A stretch of 64,000 nucleotides of DNA from Eudromia elegans (GCA_003342815.1 PTEX01000003.1:2946567-3010566), one strand, 5' to 3'; positions 15,430 to 27,831 are shown, counted from the first letter of the stretch. The notes: generated by a model not told the origin, from the letters alone. Program-made: numbers and translations.

Positions 15430-16155
15430 TTTGAGGCACCTAAGCACAAAGCTCAGCCCTCCTTTGAAGGACAGTTCTGGGCTCTCAGACAGCCAGCCTG
15501 GACTGTCCTCCTGAGAGCCGAACCAGGAGCAACGAGGCTGCAGCAGAGAGGGCGAAGGGCAGCGCCATCAGGCAGAGCTTTGCCAGCAGTTTGAGGCTGG
15601 TGATCTTCTCCCTTTCCTCAACACTGGAGAGGCCCAGCTGGAAGTGCTGGGTCCAGAGCTGGGCCCTCCAGTTCGAGAGACACAGAAATACTGGAATAAG
15701 TCCAGCAGGAGGCTGCAAAGATAATTAAGGGACTGGAGCATCTCTCATGTGAAGAGAGGCTGCAGGAGCTAGGACTGTTCAGCCTGGAGAAGAGAAGGCT
15801 TGGAGGGAATCTAACCCATGTGTAAAAACACATGATGGGAGTGTGCCAAAGGACAGGGTCAGACTCTTCTCAGCAGTGCCCAGTGACAGGACTAGGGGCA
15901 ACAGGCACACACTGCAACACAGGAAATTCCATCTGAACACAGGAAAATGCTATTTTACTGTGAGGGCGGTTTGAGCCACTGGCACAGGTTGTCCAGGGAG
16001 GTTGTGAAGTCTCCAACCTTGAAGATATTCAAAACCAGCCAGACTTGAGCTGAGAGCAATCTGCCCTAGGTTGGACCTGCTTGAGGAAGGGTCTAGGTCC
16101 AGGTGACTCCAAAGAGATCCCTTTCAATGCCAGCTGCTTTGTCATTCTATGAAAA
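15430..16155 (+). mobile_element. CR1 LINE, 5'-truncated, degenerate older copy
   Basis: Sense on the plus strand, antisense to VPS13B. It contains degenerate ORF2 end sequence (GGACTGGAGCATCTCTC, then GAGAGGCTGCAGGAGCT, then CTGTTCAGCCTGGAGAAGAG). This is followed by the CR1 3' UTR pattern (TTGTCCAGGGAGGTTGTGAAGTC, GATATTCAAAACCAGCC) and an end at TCATTCTATGA near 16155. No long frame survives in the sense direction, so it is older than the copy at 62.9 kb. The 5' limit is approximate. Confidence 0.9.
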
Positions 16156-16633
16156 CACGTCCTCTGGGCATTGTGAATCTTAACGGAAGAAGCCCCATCA
16201 TCCACCATCATGGATACAGAAGAAGATGGTAGGGTTAGAGATTGTAATTCATGGATTCCACCGTATATTGGGAATTTCAGACCATATCTTGCTTTACATG
16301 ACTCAGGTTGAGTTAAATGAGATCTTTAAAAAAAGAAATCATATGAACCACAAATAAAAATGATGTATGCCTGCAAACCAGGAATGATGACATTTACTAT
16401 AGCTTATTAAGTCATGGAAAAACATTTATAGGTAAGTGGTCAAGATGTCTGCACAAGTAGTTTTAAGCTAAAGATGTGCTCAAGCTGCAGAATTTACCTC
16501 CTATTGATTTTATAGAGCTCCTGACATTTGTTTTGTTCTCATTTTTAATAACCACAACTTCTAAAACATTCACTTTACAACACTTCAACTTTTTTTCTTT
16601 TGTTAATGAAACTCAAGAACTCTCATTACCCAC

Positions 16634-16818
16634 CTGAAGAACATCTCCTAGGTCAGCAGTACTAATATCTGGGTCTTCAGTAGTATTGAAAGGAACAGGG
16701 TTAATTCTTACAAGAGTGAGCACTCTGGGTTCTGGATATCTCCATAACATCATTCCTGGAGTATCCTCAGTTTCATTGTAAAACACAACTTCATAGGCAC
16801 TGGGCAGCTTTTGTGCTT
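16634..16818 (-). CDS. VPS13B: VPS13B internal exon, 185 bp
   Basis: Reads AQKLPSAYEVVFYNETEDT, then PGMMLWRYPEPRVLTLVRI, then PVPFNTTEDPDISTADLGD and VLQ at the donor. This is among the best conserved VPS13B segments in the window. The acceptor is TTTCTTTCACTTGACAG|AAG, where AA completes the Glu codon begun by G in the previous exon. The donor is TTCAG|GTGGGTAA, leaving in phase 0. By family knowledge this belongs to the beta-rich body of the lipid-transfer rod on its way to the C-terminal adaptor-binding region. The open frame continues past the donor for a few codons into the intron, which is not coding. Confidence 0.96.
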
Positions 16819-17146
16819 CTGTCAAGTGAAAGAAAGGTATCATCTGTTATGTAATTTCTAAAAAGAAACATGCTGGTTTATGAGACTACAGTAGTTAAAA
16901 ATAAACCCCTCAGGATCAAAAGGAGATAAAATAAAAAAGCAATTTCCCTGATTTTTAAAAGATTACAATTTAATGGAAAGAAATCAAAAAACATTTTTTT
17001 TTTCATCCCAGCAGATGTCTTTTCAATTTCGTTTTCCTCCAAAAAGAATTCATTGCAATAGGAAATTAACACTTAATAGATTATTAATCTGTTTATGTTA
17101 TCATCAAAAAAAATTAACAAGAAAGTAATAACGGTCTTGCTCTCAC
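16819..17146 (-). other. VPS13B: VPS13B short intron, 328 bp
   Basis: Runs from GTGAGAGC at 17146 down to the CACTTGACAG acceptor at 16819. It is AT-rich with no repeat. It is the only intron under 1 kb in the window. Confidence 0.92.
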
Positions 17147-17354
17147 CTGCATCTTGTATATACTGGAACATGCCTGTTCTCAGATCATCTGAGGTATGCT
17201 CAGTTTTGGAGGCCTGATTCCTTTCTCCAGAAGAACAGGTGGGATAGGTATGCTCAGATACGGAGCAGTCGGCACTGCCCTTTCCAGTGAGGTATTCCTG
17301 CAGAAGCTCCTGGAGAAGAACTAGGCAGTTCAAATGCTCCTGACCCCAGAAAAC
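17147..17354 (-). CDS. VPS13B: VPS13B internal exon, 208 bp
   Basis: Starts VFWGQEHLNCLVLLQELL, passes through a variable SVSEHTYPTCSSGERNQ segment and ends SDDLRTGMFQYIQDA, all characteristic of VPS13B. The acceptor has an excellent pyrimidine tract (CTCCTTCTCTCCCACCCAG|GTT) and the donor is GCAG|GTGAGAGC. It enters in phase 0, directly continuing the Gly-Gly-Leu-Leu-Gln end of the previous exon, and leaves after one base. It forms a tight cluster with the exons on either side: 1,569 bp of intron before it and only 328 bp after it, against 8-16 kb for the other introns here. No frameshift or stop is present. Confidence 0.95.
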
Positions 17355-18923
17355 CTGGGTGGGAGAGAAGGAGAGAGACAAAACAATAATCTACAAATAT
17401 TTAAACGTTTCTGAAAAAAAAAAAATCCCCAAATCCAACCTGTATATCACTTCTGGGTTGCTCTACTTACACCTAATTTTTGTGCAAATATCTTAAATGT
17501 GAAAACAAAGAAACAAAGAAAAAAATTTACAAAAACATTTGGCATTTTTTTTCATCATCCTAAGGCAAATATTAATTCTTATCACTTAAGATTTGCTAAA
17601 GATGCTGCCTGCAAGAGCGCAGAACCAAAAAGTGATATGCAAAAACATACAGTTGAATATACTATATAAAGCTAGGGTCAGTCAAAGGTTTTGCAGTTTA
17701 AGATATGACAAAAGATCGTAAAGACACAAAGTTAAAATTATTCAAAGAGCATGTTGCTCCAAAACTGGCATTGTGGACTGCATTAACACCTGGACAAGGA
17801 ACACAGAGAAAAGAAGACTAGAAGGACATTGAAGATCATCTCAAGTCACAAACACTGAGTGTACACAGAATATGAACTGGGTGTATTGTAAATTCTGAGA
17901 GTGCCACTTGAAGTTTAAAGCAGAAATTTGGAAAAATATCTCAGGCAAATTGACCACTAAAGTCCAGAAGATTCATATATTTTATAGCAAAAGAAAAGGC
18001 AAGTTTCCTCCCTGTTTCGATGAGCAGTGAAAAAATGAACTAAAAAAATAATTATATCTAAATGTGGCTAGCCAAATACCTGTAAATAACAAATGAGAAA
18101 GAAGCAGAGAAGCAAACTGGCTTTATTTACTCATTAAAATTATATATATATATATTTTCCATATTATTAAACTAGCCCTGTTCCAAATGCTGTGGTTTGA
18201 AGAACTTCTTCTGATGTCAATTCTGGGAAAAGGTCAAATTACATGGCTAAACGTCAAAATTTCCTTTTTGCATTTTATATGCTTGGTTTATTTATTTATT
18301 TTAAAACATTTGGTGTGTATAGATACTACAATAAAAATAATTAAAACAAGACGCATATCTTAAAGCCCACTTAAGTCCCACAGAATGTATTTTTCATTTC
18401 AGGAACTCCCATGCTTCTTGGACTGGTTTCAAGTTATGGGCACTTCCAGTAACAAGAGGATAGCATGGAAAACTGTGCATTAATTGCTACAAACAATAGT
18501 TAATAAGTACTCCTCTGAGAAATCTGTGCAAGTTTGAAAAGAAAGGAGATATATTTCTTAAAAGTACCCCTAGGCATCAGACATACGTAGTAGCTCATGG
18601 ACAGAGGAAGACAAAGACACACATCGGAGCAGGGCCCTGAATATTAAGTACTAGTAATCCGATCCAGTACTTTTAAGGGAACACACACATACAGCTACAA
18701 TACATGGCCTAAGCAGTATCTAAAAAACAAAAAACCCAAACACAATTTTTCAATCAACAGTTCTGCATAAAAGGATAGATAATTATATTAAAAAATAATG
18801 AAAAAAGGAGCCTAACGAACTGTTTCAGGCTGTAAAGCTTCAGAGCATTTTGTTTTAACGAAACTTTAGGAAAAGCTCCTTAGACAAGCGTGGTTGTGCC
18901 GAGGCAGCGCGGCGCGCACCGAC
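17355..18923 (-). other. VPS13B: VPS13B intron of 1,569 bp
   Basis: Donor GTCGGTGC at 18923 and acceptor CTCCCACCCAG at 17355. The first 40 or so bases after the donor are GC-rich (a continuation of the exon's GC patch), then it becomes AT-rich. It contains a short TA run at 18,141-18,155 and no recognised mobile element. Confidence 0.9.
18141..18155 (+). repeat. Short (TA)n run
   Basis: Fifteen bases of alternating T and A in the 1.6-kb intron. Confidence 0.85.
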
Positions 18924-19123
18924 CTGGAGCAGCCCCCCGCTCAGGTGGAGGTGCAGCTTCGGGACGGACGGTGTGGGGCCGGGGTCCCCGCTGTGCTTAC
19001 ACCACTTGGCTTCCACGTGCCCCGAGCAGCAGCACGGGCCGAGCAGAGGTCGAGCTCTTTCCTTGAGACTCGTCTTAAGGAGGAAATCTTTTATGTCAAG
19101 GCCAAGAGATGACCCATGAATCC
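18924..19123 (-). CDS. VPS13B: VPS13B internal exon, 200 bp, GC-rich and diverged
   Basis: Minus-strand translation after the acceptor CTCTCTCTTTTTAG|GGA gives GSSLGLDIKDFLLKTSLKER, then GPCC, HVEAKWCKHSGDPGP and, at the end, SGGLLQ. The KDFLLKTSLKER and EAKWCKHSG blocks are VPS13B signatures, and the frame joins the exons on either side without a break: it enters after one base and leaves in phase 0 at CTCCAG. The last two thirds are very GC-rich and CpG-rich, unlike the AT-rich first third and the surrounding introns. Several residues (extra Pro, His, Gly, Cys) look substituted relative to the mammalian protein as I remember it. The donor is GTCGGT, a poor match at intron position +3. The opposite strand is open for 72 codons, which can hide this exon from simple gene finding. 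Confidence 0.92.
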
Positions 19124-20186
19124 CTAAAAAGAGAGAGAAGGAGACAATTTATTCTTGTGGTATCTTTTTGCTCCCAATATTTCTGTGCCTACTCGCTGAA
19201 CTAACTTTAGGAAGAGCTCCATGAAGAGCTCTCCAGGAAGAAGACCACGGTTTCATGATTTGGCCCCAAGACTTTTCCTTCTGTTGCAGCTCACTCTTCC
19301 GACATGATTTTGTGCCCTTTATGCAGTGTTCCCGTTGGGGAGCAGGTACGTTCCATGCACATTCCTTACGATGAGCTATTTGCCAGAACATTATGACTTT
19401 TACATGTGTGAGTATTTTAAGGTTTATGAGAAGAGTCATTTTTCATTAAACTATGATTTTTTTAAAAAAGAGTATATTAAGAATAAGAACAGCTGCTTCA
19501 CTTGATTTTATTTTAAACTGATGGGAAATGGCTATTTTGAACAGATCTCTCTGCTATTGTTCAGGTTCCTTATTATAAAATATTGCTTTGCTGGACTTGG
19601 AGGTGCTCAGGAGGAGAATAAGGGAAATGTTTGAATTCAGATAATTCACAACAATTACTATAGCTCAAAATACAAAACTTGCTTACTCCCAAGTTAATTT
19701 TATCTAAACTTTTCACTTCATAACCATTTACAGTTGACATAGTTTTATAAAACATTAAAGAGATAATAGCCGGTTAGATTTATGAATGCACCTAAGTATT
19801 CCCAATGAAGACAAACATTTTAAAGTAAGAAACACCATGTAGAAATGTCATATCTCTCGTGAATTTACCTTAGTGCTGATCACAATTTAATAAAGCAAAT
19901 CACACTTATCACACACATCTTCTTATTCTTTTGTATATTAACTTGAAAATATTAATAGATCTGAGCCCAGACTTTTTTTTCTCTTTTGCAGCCCATATCT
20001 GGAATCAACATTCTGAATATTGGATGTCACCATACCTACTTTATAACGCCCATGGCTTATTTCACTGATGACACTGGATTATTTATAAAACACTGAAGAT
20101 TAAAAAATACCTCGGGCAGACATACAGATGTTCCAAGGCATTGCTCCATTTTGACTTTTCAAACCTTTGCTGATAGAAACGTGCCA

Positions 20187-20638
20187 CTAAAGTAGAACTC
20201 TCTGCTTTGAATATATTGCAGTAAAAATTATATATAAAGTAAAAATCTGTTTCAGAAGAATCTCTCTTAGAAGCCTGAAGAAAAAATTGCCTGCATCCCA
20301 GGATGATTTCACCACACTAGGAAATAATTTATGTGGTGGGAGGAAATACATGGAACCATTTTTGTTTGCTTGTTTGGAGTATCCATCACCCACCATGATG
20401 GGTGGTGCAACGGTCCCAGCAGCTTTAATGTTGCCAGTGATTGAATTAACTTGAGTAGAAATAACAAACAGAATAATCTTTCCCTGAACAGTCTGGAGTT
20501 TAATAATGGTGATTAAGTCTTTAGGTGAGGACATAAAACTTCCATTGGAAATTGATGTTAAATGGGAGAAATTTTTGGTAACTCCTGCACAATTCTGCCA
20601 TATACAGATATCTACAGTTGCATAGAAATGTATGCCAA
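20187..20638 (-). other. Unexplained open frame behind a good splice acceptor
   Basis: The minus strand has TTTTTGTTATTTCTGCAG directly before GTTGGCATACATTTC. From there a frame stays open for about 150 codons, including CIWQNCAGVTKNFSHL and GTVAPPIMVGDGYSKQ. I do not recognise the protein. No clear GT donor with consensus context closes it, and an inserted exon here is not required by VPS13B. It may be a pseudo-exon, an alternative terminal exon, a decayed gene fragment or chance. Confidence 0.25.
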
Positions 20639-22884
20639 CCTGCAGAAATAACAAAAAGAGAGAAAAGGAATAGTGGAAGTCCTGTGGTTTTATTTGTACA
20701 TTTCCTTTCTAGGGTGTTACATGTGGAAGCATTACGTGGATACTGTTTTGCAGCCCTTTTCTGTTGTCATCTCCACAAAATACAATGAAAACACAATGTG
20801 CAGTGGCTTAAAAACATTCAACGCAGAGTCCTATTGGTAAGAAATCAGCAGCATTTTTTTTTGAAATTAAAACAAAGTGAAGGAAAAAAAGAAGTTCAAG
20901 TGAATTTTAGACAAGTAAATTAAATATTACAAAACACCTGCATGGATTATGTCCTAAAAATACCAAGTAAGACCTAATGTTAGTTTTATTTTCTTCTTTC
21001 TGGGACACAGATTCTACTATCTAATTGCAAGAATGACACAATCCTCCTTCTCAACAGTTATATCTGCACCCTTTCCTGGGGATGAAATGAATCTTAGTAT
21101 ATAAACGAATATGCAATTAATGACAAAAAGGCAAAGAACATTCAGGCAAGCTTGCACACCAGGAAGTCTAGAGGGAGCTAGGAGAAAAGTCTCGACAAAC
21201 ATAAGTAAAGACTGACAAGCAGGTAAGAATCCTGAAAAGTAGTAGGAAAAAAGAGATCTCTGGGCTTAAGGGAGCCTTTGTTCAAGTGGTCTCAATACCA
21301 TGGAAATCCTAAGAGAATGACTTCTTTTAGGAAAGGAATAAGCTCACATCTTAAGGGTTGGGAGTGAATAAGTAGCCCTATACACTATGAGCTTATTTTA
21401 GAATTGCTAAAGGACATACTAAAATTCAAAGTATAAGCTCAGCTAGTGAAGTTGCTTTCCTATGACTAAAGCAGTCATTTTGGAAAGGTAAAGATATAAA
21501 CTAGTTCTTTCCTCCCCCCCACTATTTTCAGTCATTTCTTCCATGCGTCTCTCACAAACATCTATTGTAAAATTCTGACTTCAGTTTAAACAGATTAAAT
21601 CAAAGTCTCCATTTGAAGTGAACTTGGGATGGCACCACAAAGAAGTAATATATCTTCATAAACGACTGTTGTGATATGTAGAAGTTAACTTGTTCTGTTT
21701 GGATTATTGCTCATGAACACCAACACACTTCTCAGTACGTGCAATAATTTACTTCTAGGAACAAATAGTTTCATGACTTTTAAAATACTCCTCCAAGAGA
21801 CTAATAAATACGAACCACTTGCATTGGACATTGTTTAAAAACCGCTGCCAACCCTCCATCGCGAGGCTCCCCCCCAGCCCCACGACAGCACTCGGGTCTG
21901 TTGCCATTCTAGCAGAGCAAAACACCATTCCAATCACGCTTCTGTGTGTCCTTGTAGAGATTACCTTATGATGACGTGCTTTAAAGGAATATCCAGGTAT
22001 TTTTATACAGCTGGAAATAATGTAGGACTGTATGAGAAACTGCTAGCACTTGCTCGGTAACACAAAGAAATTAACCTGCATAGAGGGAGACCATTGCAAG
22101 AGAATATTGAATGGAAGAAAATATCCTAACAGATGCTAGCTTTGATGTTGTGTCACTCTTAATTTTTTATTAATACTGACTTTACTTACGCTAACAAAAA
22201 CATTATGAAGCCATCTCGCAGAATCTGAGCAGCCTAATATGAGGATGTTAGGGTTTACTGATGACAGGGGCTCCACGATAGCTGGAGGTCTGGGTGCACA
22301 TGTGGGTGAGTGCATATGGGGGGGGTGTGCAGAAAAAAATGAAAAAGAGCTGTCCTGCTTTAAAAAATGTAGCAAGTAAAATAAAATGAAAGTAATCGTT
22401 GCTTTAAGTAACAAGCACTTAGTGTTTTAGCAAAACAGGTGTTTAAGAAAGCGTTCTTTTACTCTTCCTGTTCACAGACAAGGGGAAAGACAATATCTTG
22501 ACCTTAAATACGGACATTTTGTTTTCAAAAGCATTTTAAATATTTGAATTAACAGTGAATGAAGCCAGATGAAATGCTGCATAGCACTTTTTCCCTTCTC
22601 TTTTGCTCTGCAAGCTCCTGTGTGCACTTTGGTCTTCTTAGATAGATGCAAATCCATTTGGTTTAAACTACACTCTCATCTAATACAAGCCAGAGCACTA
22701 CGTTAGCCGGTAGACTTCTATATGGGAATATAATTAAAATAAAAAGGGAAATAAATGTATCATAGTAAGTAAAACAAATCCCACTGGACTACAGGAAGGC
22801 TGTATTTGAAAAGCCTCTTGAAAGCTTTGCTGCAAGTCTCCTCTGTAAGAAGCAAATAGGTTGGGGCAGTTCAGGAAGAGGACT

Positions 22885-23010
22885 GTGTCCCAAAGTCCCT
22901 CTGGCTCTGGCCGGGATGCCCGGGAGCGATGTGGGCGGCAGCAAGTGGATTGGAGTGGATTCCCACCCAAAGAGGCTGGGCACCTGGATAGAAGCAGCTC
23001 GGGCTCGTCC
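22885..23010. other. Moderately GC-rich intronic patch
   Basis: A short GC-richer interval with several CpGs (for example GGGATGCCCGGGAGCGATGT). Overlapping frames on both strands have no recognisable content. Confidence 0.45.
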
Positions 23011-23170
23011 ATGTGCCCTTCATGGCAGGACAGCAAAGATGATCTGACTGCAGGGGTTAATTAGCCAACAGTTTTCCCTATCCACTTCCACTTGAATATC
23101 CCAAGTTACAGAGGTGATGGCCAGTGCTCTTTGACTCTGAGCAGGCATTCATATATGTACCTTGGCAAAC

Positions 23171-23197
23171 TTTGCAACTATTTGCACATATTTGCAC
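23171..23197 (+). promoter_or_regulatory. Three TTTGCA motifs in exact 10-bp phase
   Basis: TTTGCA starts at 23171, 23181 and 23191, followed by C or A each time. The precise spacing could be a short degenerate tandem repeat or a helically phased binding-site cluster. Confidence 0.3.
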
Positions 23198-26100
23198 CTT
23201 TGACCATTAAAGTTGCCAAAGAAACTAAGACAGCTTTAAATACGTATACATATTACTATATGTTACTTTAGATTTAATTATTCAAATGAAATTTTTCCTT
23301 CTGTTGAAAAATTCAGATGCCCCAAGTCATAAGAGGTTTTGATGAAGTTACACTGCTTTGTTTATAAGCATCCTCCAAAAAGAAGCTTCGGAGAGAAAAG
23401 CGGTAACAAAACTTTGAATTGCAGCTATTAAAGCAATTATAGGGGAAACAGTTAGGCAGTGAATTTGAAAGGCAGCCCATCTATTGAGGTCTGGTACTGC
23501 AGTAGCAAAGGCAGGGTGAAAGCTGCACTAGTAAAGGACAACTCTCCAGGAGAGCCGCCGTTCCGGTGCAGGGCCTACGCTGGGTTTCTCATTAAGGTCC
23601 CGAGGAATCTTGCGATAGCTCATTCCCCCCCGAGAACAATATTTATGCATTACCAATTAACAATCCTTGACTAAACGAGTTTTTTCAGCATTACAGAGGG
23701 ACACATGTGGGCTCTGTAAAAACACGAGATGTGTAACACACAGTAAACAGAAAGTAATGATCTTAAACAGGCCAAATCCTTGAATTCGTCACTAATAAAT
23801 GTCCCCATGCATTCAGCAGTCCTGGCTGCTGGGAGCTTGTTTTCTTCAAATACTTCAAACACTAAAATCCAGGAACATTTATTATTTTAATCCATTACAG
23901 GCAGTGCTTGATTTAACTTTATTGGTTGTGGTGGTGGTAGTGGTTATAGTGGGGGTAAAGCTATGTTCTTTTACACATCATTTCAAAAGGCCTTAATTAT
24001 ATTTTATAGCTCAGGCCAGGAATCCTGCTTGTTTTGTGTCTAACAAGGTTCAAATGGAGTTCAGGTCAGTGATGAATCAGAGGAGAAGTCAAAGATGGTT
24101 ATCTATTTGAAATGAGCTCATCTCCCTTAAAGAAAAGCTGGGCAGGTACACTGTGTTCGTTACACTGCTGAACACCAAATAGCTGAAAAATCTCAATTCA
24201 CTTGCTGATTTGCTAGTTCTGCATTCTGTGATGCCTGACCACAGAGCGTACATTAAAGTTTAGATCTAAAGGGATTCTCCTTTTTGGTCATGGCTGCATT
24301 AGGTATAGAATAATTAGGAATAATTGCAAAGCACTAAATGCACTTATTCTAATATAATAGAGAAAATATATATATAACAGAAAGCTAAAAAATACAGTGT
24401 TCATTTCCTATCAGCAAGACCAGCTTTAAATACTGACATAACTATACCGACATGAGCAATACATACTTGCTGTTTCTTAAGATATCAACAGTTCTTAAGA
24501 AAGTGACTAAACATTTTTAACTTAGCTTTACAGTTGGGCATGAAGAAGTTCTTAGTTTTAAAAGGAAGCATTTATACATTTATATATCTTAGCTGTAGGT
24601 GTTTTGTTGAAAACAGTGCATTAAAATAATGAGCGGATGAGCAGTCAGAAAAATGATTAAATAAAGCATTACAGAACAGTGGATGCCTCTGAAAATGGTG
24701 CTCTGTATAATTTCTACAACACTGAATTAGAATTACAGCTTTGGTCTCATTCCTCTGCTCTGTGCTTGATTCGGTGGATTTCAGCTGCTCTAATAAACTA
24801 AATAGCCCATGAATGAGATGAGCTGCTTTAGCCTCTATAACCCAGTGAAATATGCTGGGGGAAGTCCAAATCTTGACAAATATACCCTGGCTATACAAAT
24901 TGAACACAGAGATTTAGACAAAAATATCTTCCTGCACTCGTGGGATGCCTTTGCACAGGACTAGAGCAAATACAGGTCCAGGTTCCTGCGTTCCAAGCCT
25001 CTCCTCCCCTTGACCCTTCCTCTCCCTAACCTCCTTCCTATACTCTCCTGAATTCCCCTTTTGTGCCAGCACCGCCACTAAAATGTACCTGTCCAATGAG
25101 CTAGCAACGGGGTTGATCTTGCTGAGCACTTTTCTTTCCCGTGGGATTAGTTTCCAGTCAGATCAGCTCCCTGACTCAACTCACTGAACAGCTGCATGAG
25201 GAGCGGAGCTAGTCCAAGGCAGAGCGTGGAAATGTGCGCACACGGAAACCTAATGGTCCTCTGGAATTGCACCTTCTGTTTGGGCAGGAAGCTGGTGATC
25301 TCATCCTGTAAGAATTATTCCTGTCATATGGAAAGGGGACTAGACAACTTACGGAACCGGTCCTTAAGGCAGGTTGATAATGACTGACTTCTGTGTTCTG
25401 TTCCTAACACTGCAAATTGGAGAGTGAACTGGAGGAATGGCACAGAAAAGTATAAAATGCACAAATTAAAAAAAAAAAAAAAATCATCTTACTGCACTTT
25501 GTATTTCCTGGTAAATGCAAATATTCCATAGAATGGAATAGTGTGCAAATAACATGCCACCTACTCTTGCTGTACAAAGCACTGGAGCCCATATAATAAA
25601 AGCATCTCTGGTCTCAAAAAGTATGCAATTACTTTCACTGTAAAAACAGAGAGAGTACAAACAATAGCTTTTTTTAGAAGTTGAATTTCATTTGAAATGA
25701 AAGTCCTTTCAATCCTAAATACGGTTCCACGGGCTTAGTGAGCACTTTCCTGAATCAACAAGCTACAGTAAAGTTTCAAAAAAACTTTTTTTTTTTTCTT
25801 CTAAGTTGACATGCTAGTTCATCAGTAGCAAATCCGAGCCCTGTTACAAAGTACCAGTAGGGAATCTCACCAGGATTAATAATGGTACTCGGTCCTGGGA
25901 TTAGGTGGTGTCTTGTTTCATGGATTTTAGGCCATCTGTTCTTCCCTCCTACATTATACTTCTGCAGAACTATAAACGCACCTCCACCTCAGGGACTATA
26001 GAAAGGAATTAGAATTCTTCTGCTTTTCATTATCACAAGATTCAGTAACTCATTTCATTGTCAGGATAATCCCCTTTTACTCTTTCTTTTGCGCTTGCAG

Positions 26101-26564
26101 GGTATGCCAAAATGACAAATAAAATCCCAGATGTTAGAGACCTGATGAGGTCTCCACCTTTTCTTGAGTGTTGGGTTTAAGCTACTTGGGACATAGTGTC
26201 AAATCTGACAGGACCCTGATGCCCACACCCAATATTCATTAAGGTTTGTTAGTGATTTGTATAGCTGTCTACAAGCTGCACTTCCACCTCAATCCTCAGT
26301 GGCCATTTAAATATCTAGTTTGTCCTCTGGCTTCTACTGACAAAGAATTAATTTCCTATTGTTCAAGTGTTGGAAAGAGTTTATATTTCTTTCTAAAAGT
26401 AACAAAGGTCTTCGGGGTGCTGTAAATGGCTTGTTACTGCTGCATATTATTTTAGGTAGTCATATCTAATTTAATGTTTTATTTCCCCATAGGCTAACTT
26501 GCATATCTGCAGCATCCAAAGGCTATGACAACGCCTTAGCAGAGTTTTCTCCAGAGAGTCAGTT

Positions 26565-26581
26565 AACTCCAAATTGGAGTT
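26565..26581. repeat. 17-bp palindrome with one central base
   Basis: AACTCCAA, one A, then TTGGAGTT. It is a symmetric dimer-type site in a stretch of otherwise high-complexity intron. Confidence 0.85.
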
Positions 26582-27831
26582 TGGTCTCTGCTCTGCACCA
26601 ATTAATAACCACATTTAATTTTTATTATTTCAATAAAGTATCTCAGAGTACATAATTTCTTTTCAGGTTACTAAAAATACTTGTGATTTTTGCAAGCTCA
26701 ACTAGTGTTTACTTTTTTCTTTATTTATATGTTAAAGTAATTATATTGGTATACAGGAACAAGGGCTGGGGGAAATTTTGTCTATGATTTTTGGAATATT
26801 TTGTGTATGTAACTCCCTAATTTCAGACATTGAACAGCAAGACTCCCCTCCCGTGTCCACGCCAAACAAAATAAGGCTCCACTGAGAGGCTCCAGGCTTC
26901 TTGCTGACTTTCACCCTGGGGGAAGTACAGTCCTTAACATCTCTCATTTATCTGCTAATTTGGCAGGTAGGTAGTGTCAACTGCAACACCAATCTGAATT
27001 AACTGCAAGTTGCATGTTTAGAATTGCATTCTATTTCCTAGTATTTATTGCTAAAAATTATTCAGACTTTAATGGTGTGAAGCTGTTCTGGAGCGAGCTA
27101 CATTACTTGAGCGTGATGCTGAGCAACTGCAAATCTTACTGCCGACCTGGGACTCGGGAGGTCGAGAGGCATTCTAGAAGAAGCCACAGCGACCCGTTTC
27201 TGTTGAGAGCCTTTCAACGTGGGGGTTTGGTCACCACTACAAATAAGCTGTTAAAAAGTGAGCTCCATGTTTATTATTTGCATGTATTAATCCAGTACAA
27301 GTATTAACTTGTAACTCTAAACCATAAAACATAAAGTGACTAAAATTAATTATTATATTTACCATTAGTCTGACTTCAAGTCTTGCTCTTAATGGTATCA
27401 GAAAAACTATACCTGTCACCTCTTTAGGTTAAAATACAAAATAAGCACAGAGGAGAACATAAGTATTTTAGTGGAAATAGTAACCATCTTGTTACAAGTC
27501 ACCGGCATATTAAAATGTAAAGAGTATCCAAAAAGTGAAGTCTCTAAAAACACTAAAAGTTTAGTTATATAATAATACCTCAGGGTAAGTAGAAATGGAG
27601 CCTTTTAAGTTGACCCAACTGCAACGTGACTGATCAATACTTGCAGTTTGTTTTGTTAGAAGTGAAATGAAAAATAATTCAACTAATTAGTCACTTTGCT
27701 GTTCAGAAGCTATGACTTTTTTACGTTCATAAGAAATTAAGGAGAAAAATTAAAACAGAAGCTTCCGTGATTGTTAGGAAAATCTAGAGGGAAAACTGGC
27801 AATTTTCAAAAACTTTTAATTATACATACAG

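Larger units (their letters stand above)
679..16633 (-). other. VPS13B: VPS13B intron of 15,955 bp
   Basis: Bounded by TCAG|GTGGGTAA at 16633/16634 and the ATCTCAG acceptor at 678/679; the flanking codons are contiguous in the family, so no exon is missing. Contents: a short CR1 3'-end fragment near 3.98 kb, an inverted repeat at 9,004-9,043, a CAAA-type run near 12.01 kb, poly-T tracts near 12.66 and 14.93 kb and an older CR1 at 15.43-16.16 kb. The rest is AT-rich, high-complexity sequence with no feature I can name. The many short open frames have no recognisable protein content. Confidence 0.88.

Noticed and set aside
18894-19112. 72-codon plus-strand frame in GC-rich sequence
   Set aside because: Antisense shadow of the 200-bp VPS13B exon.
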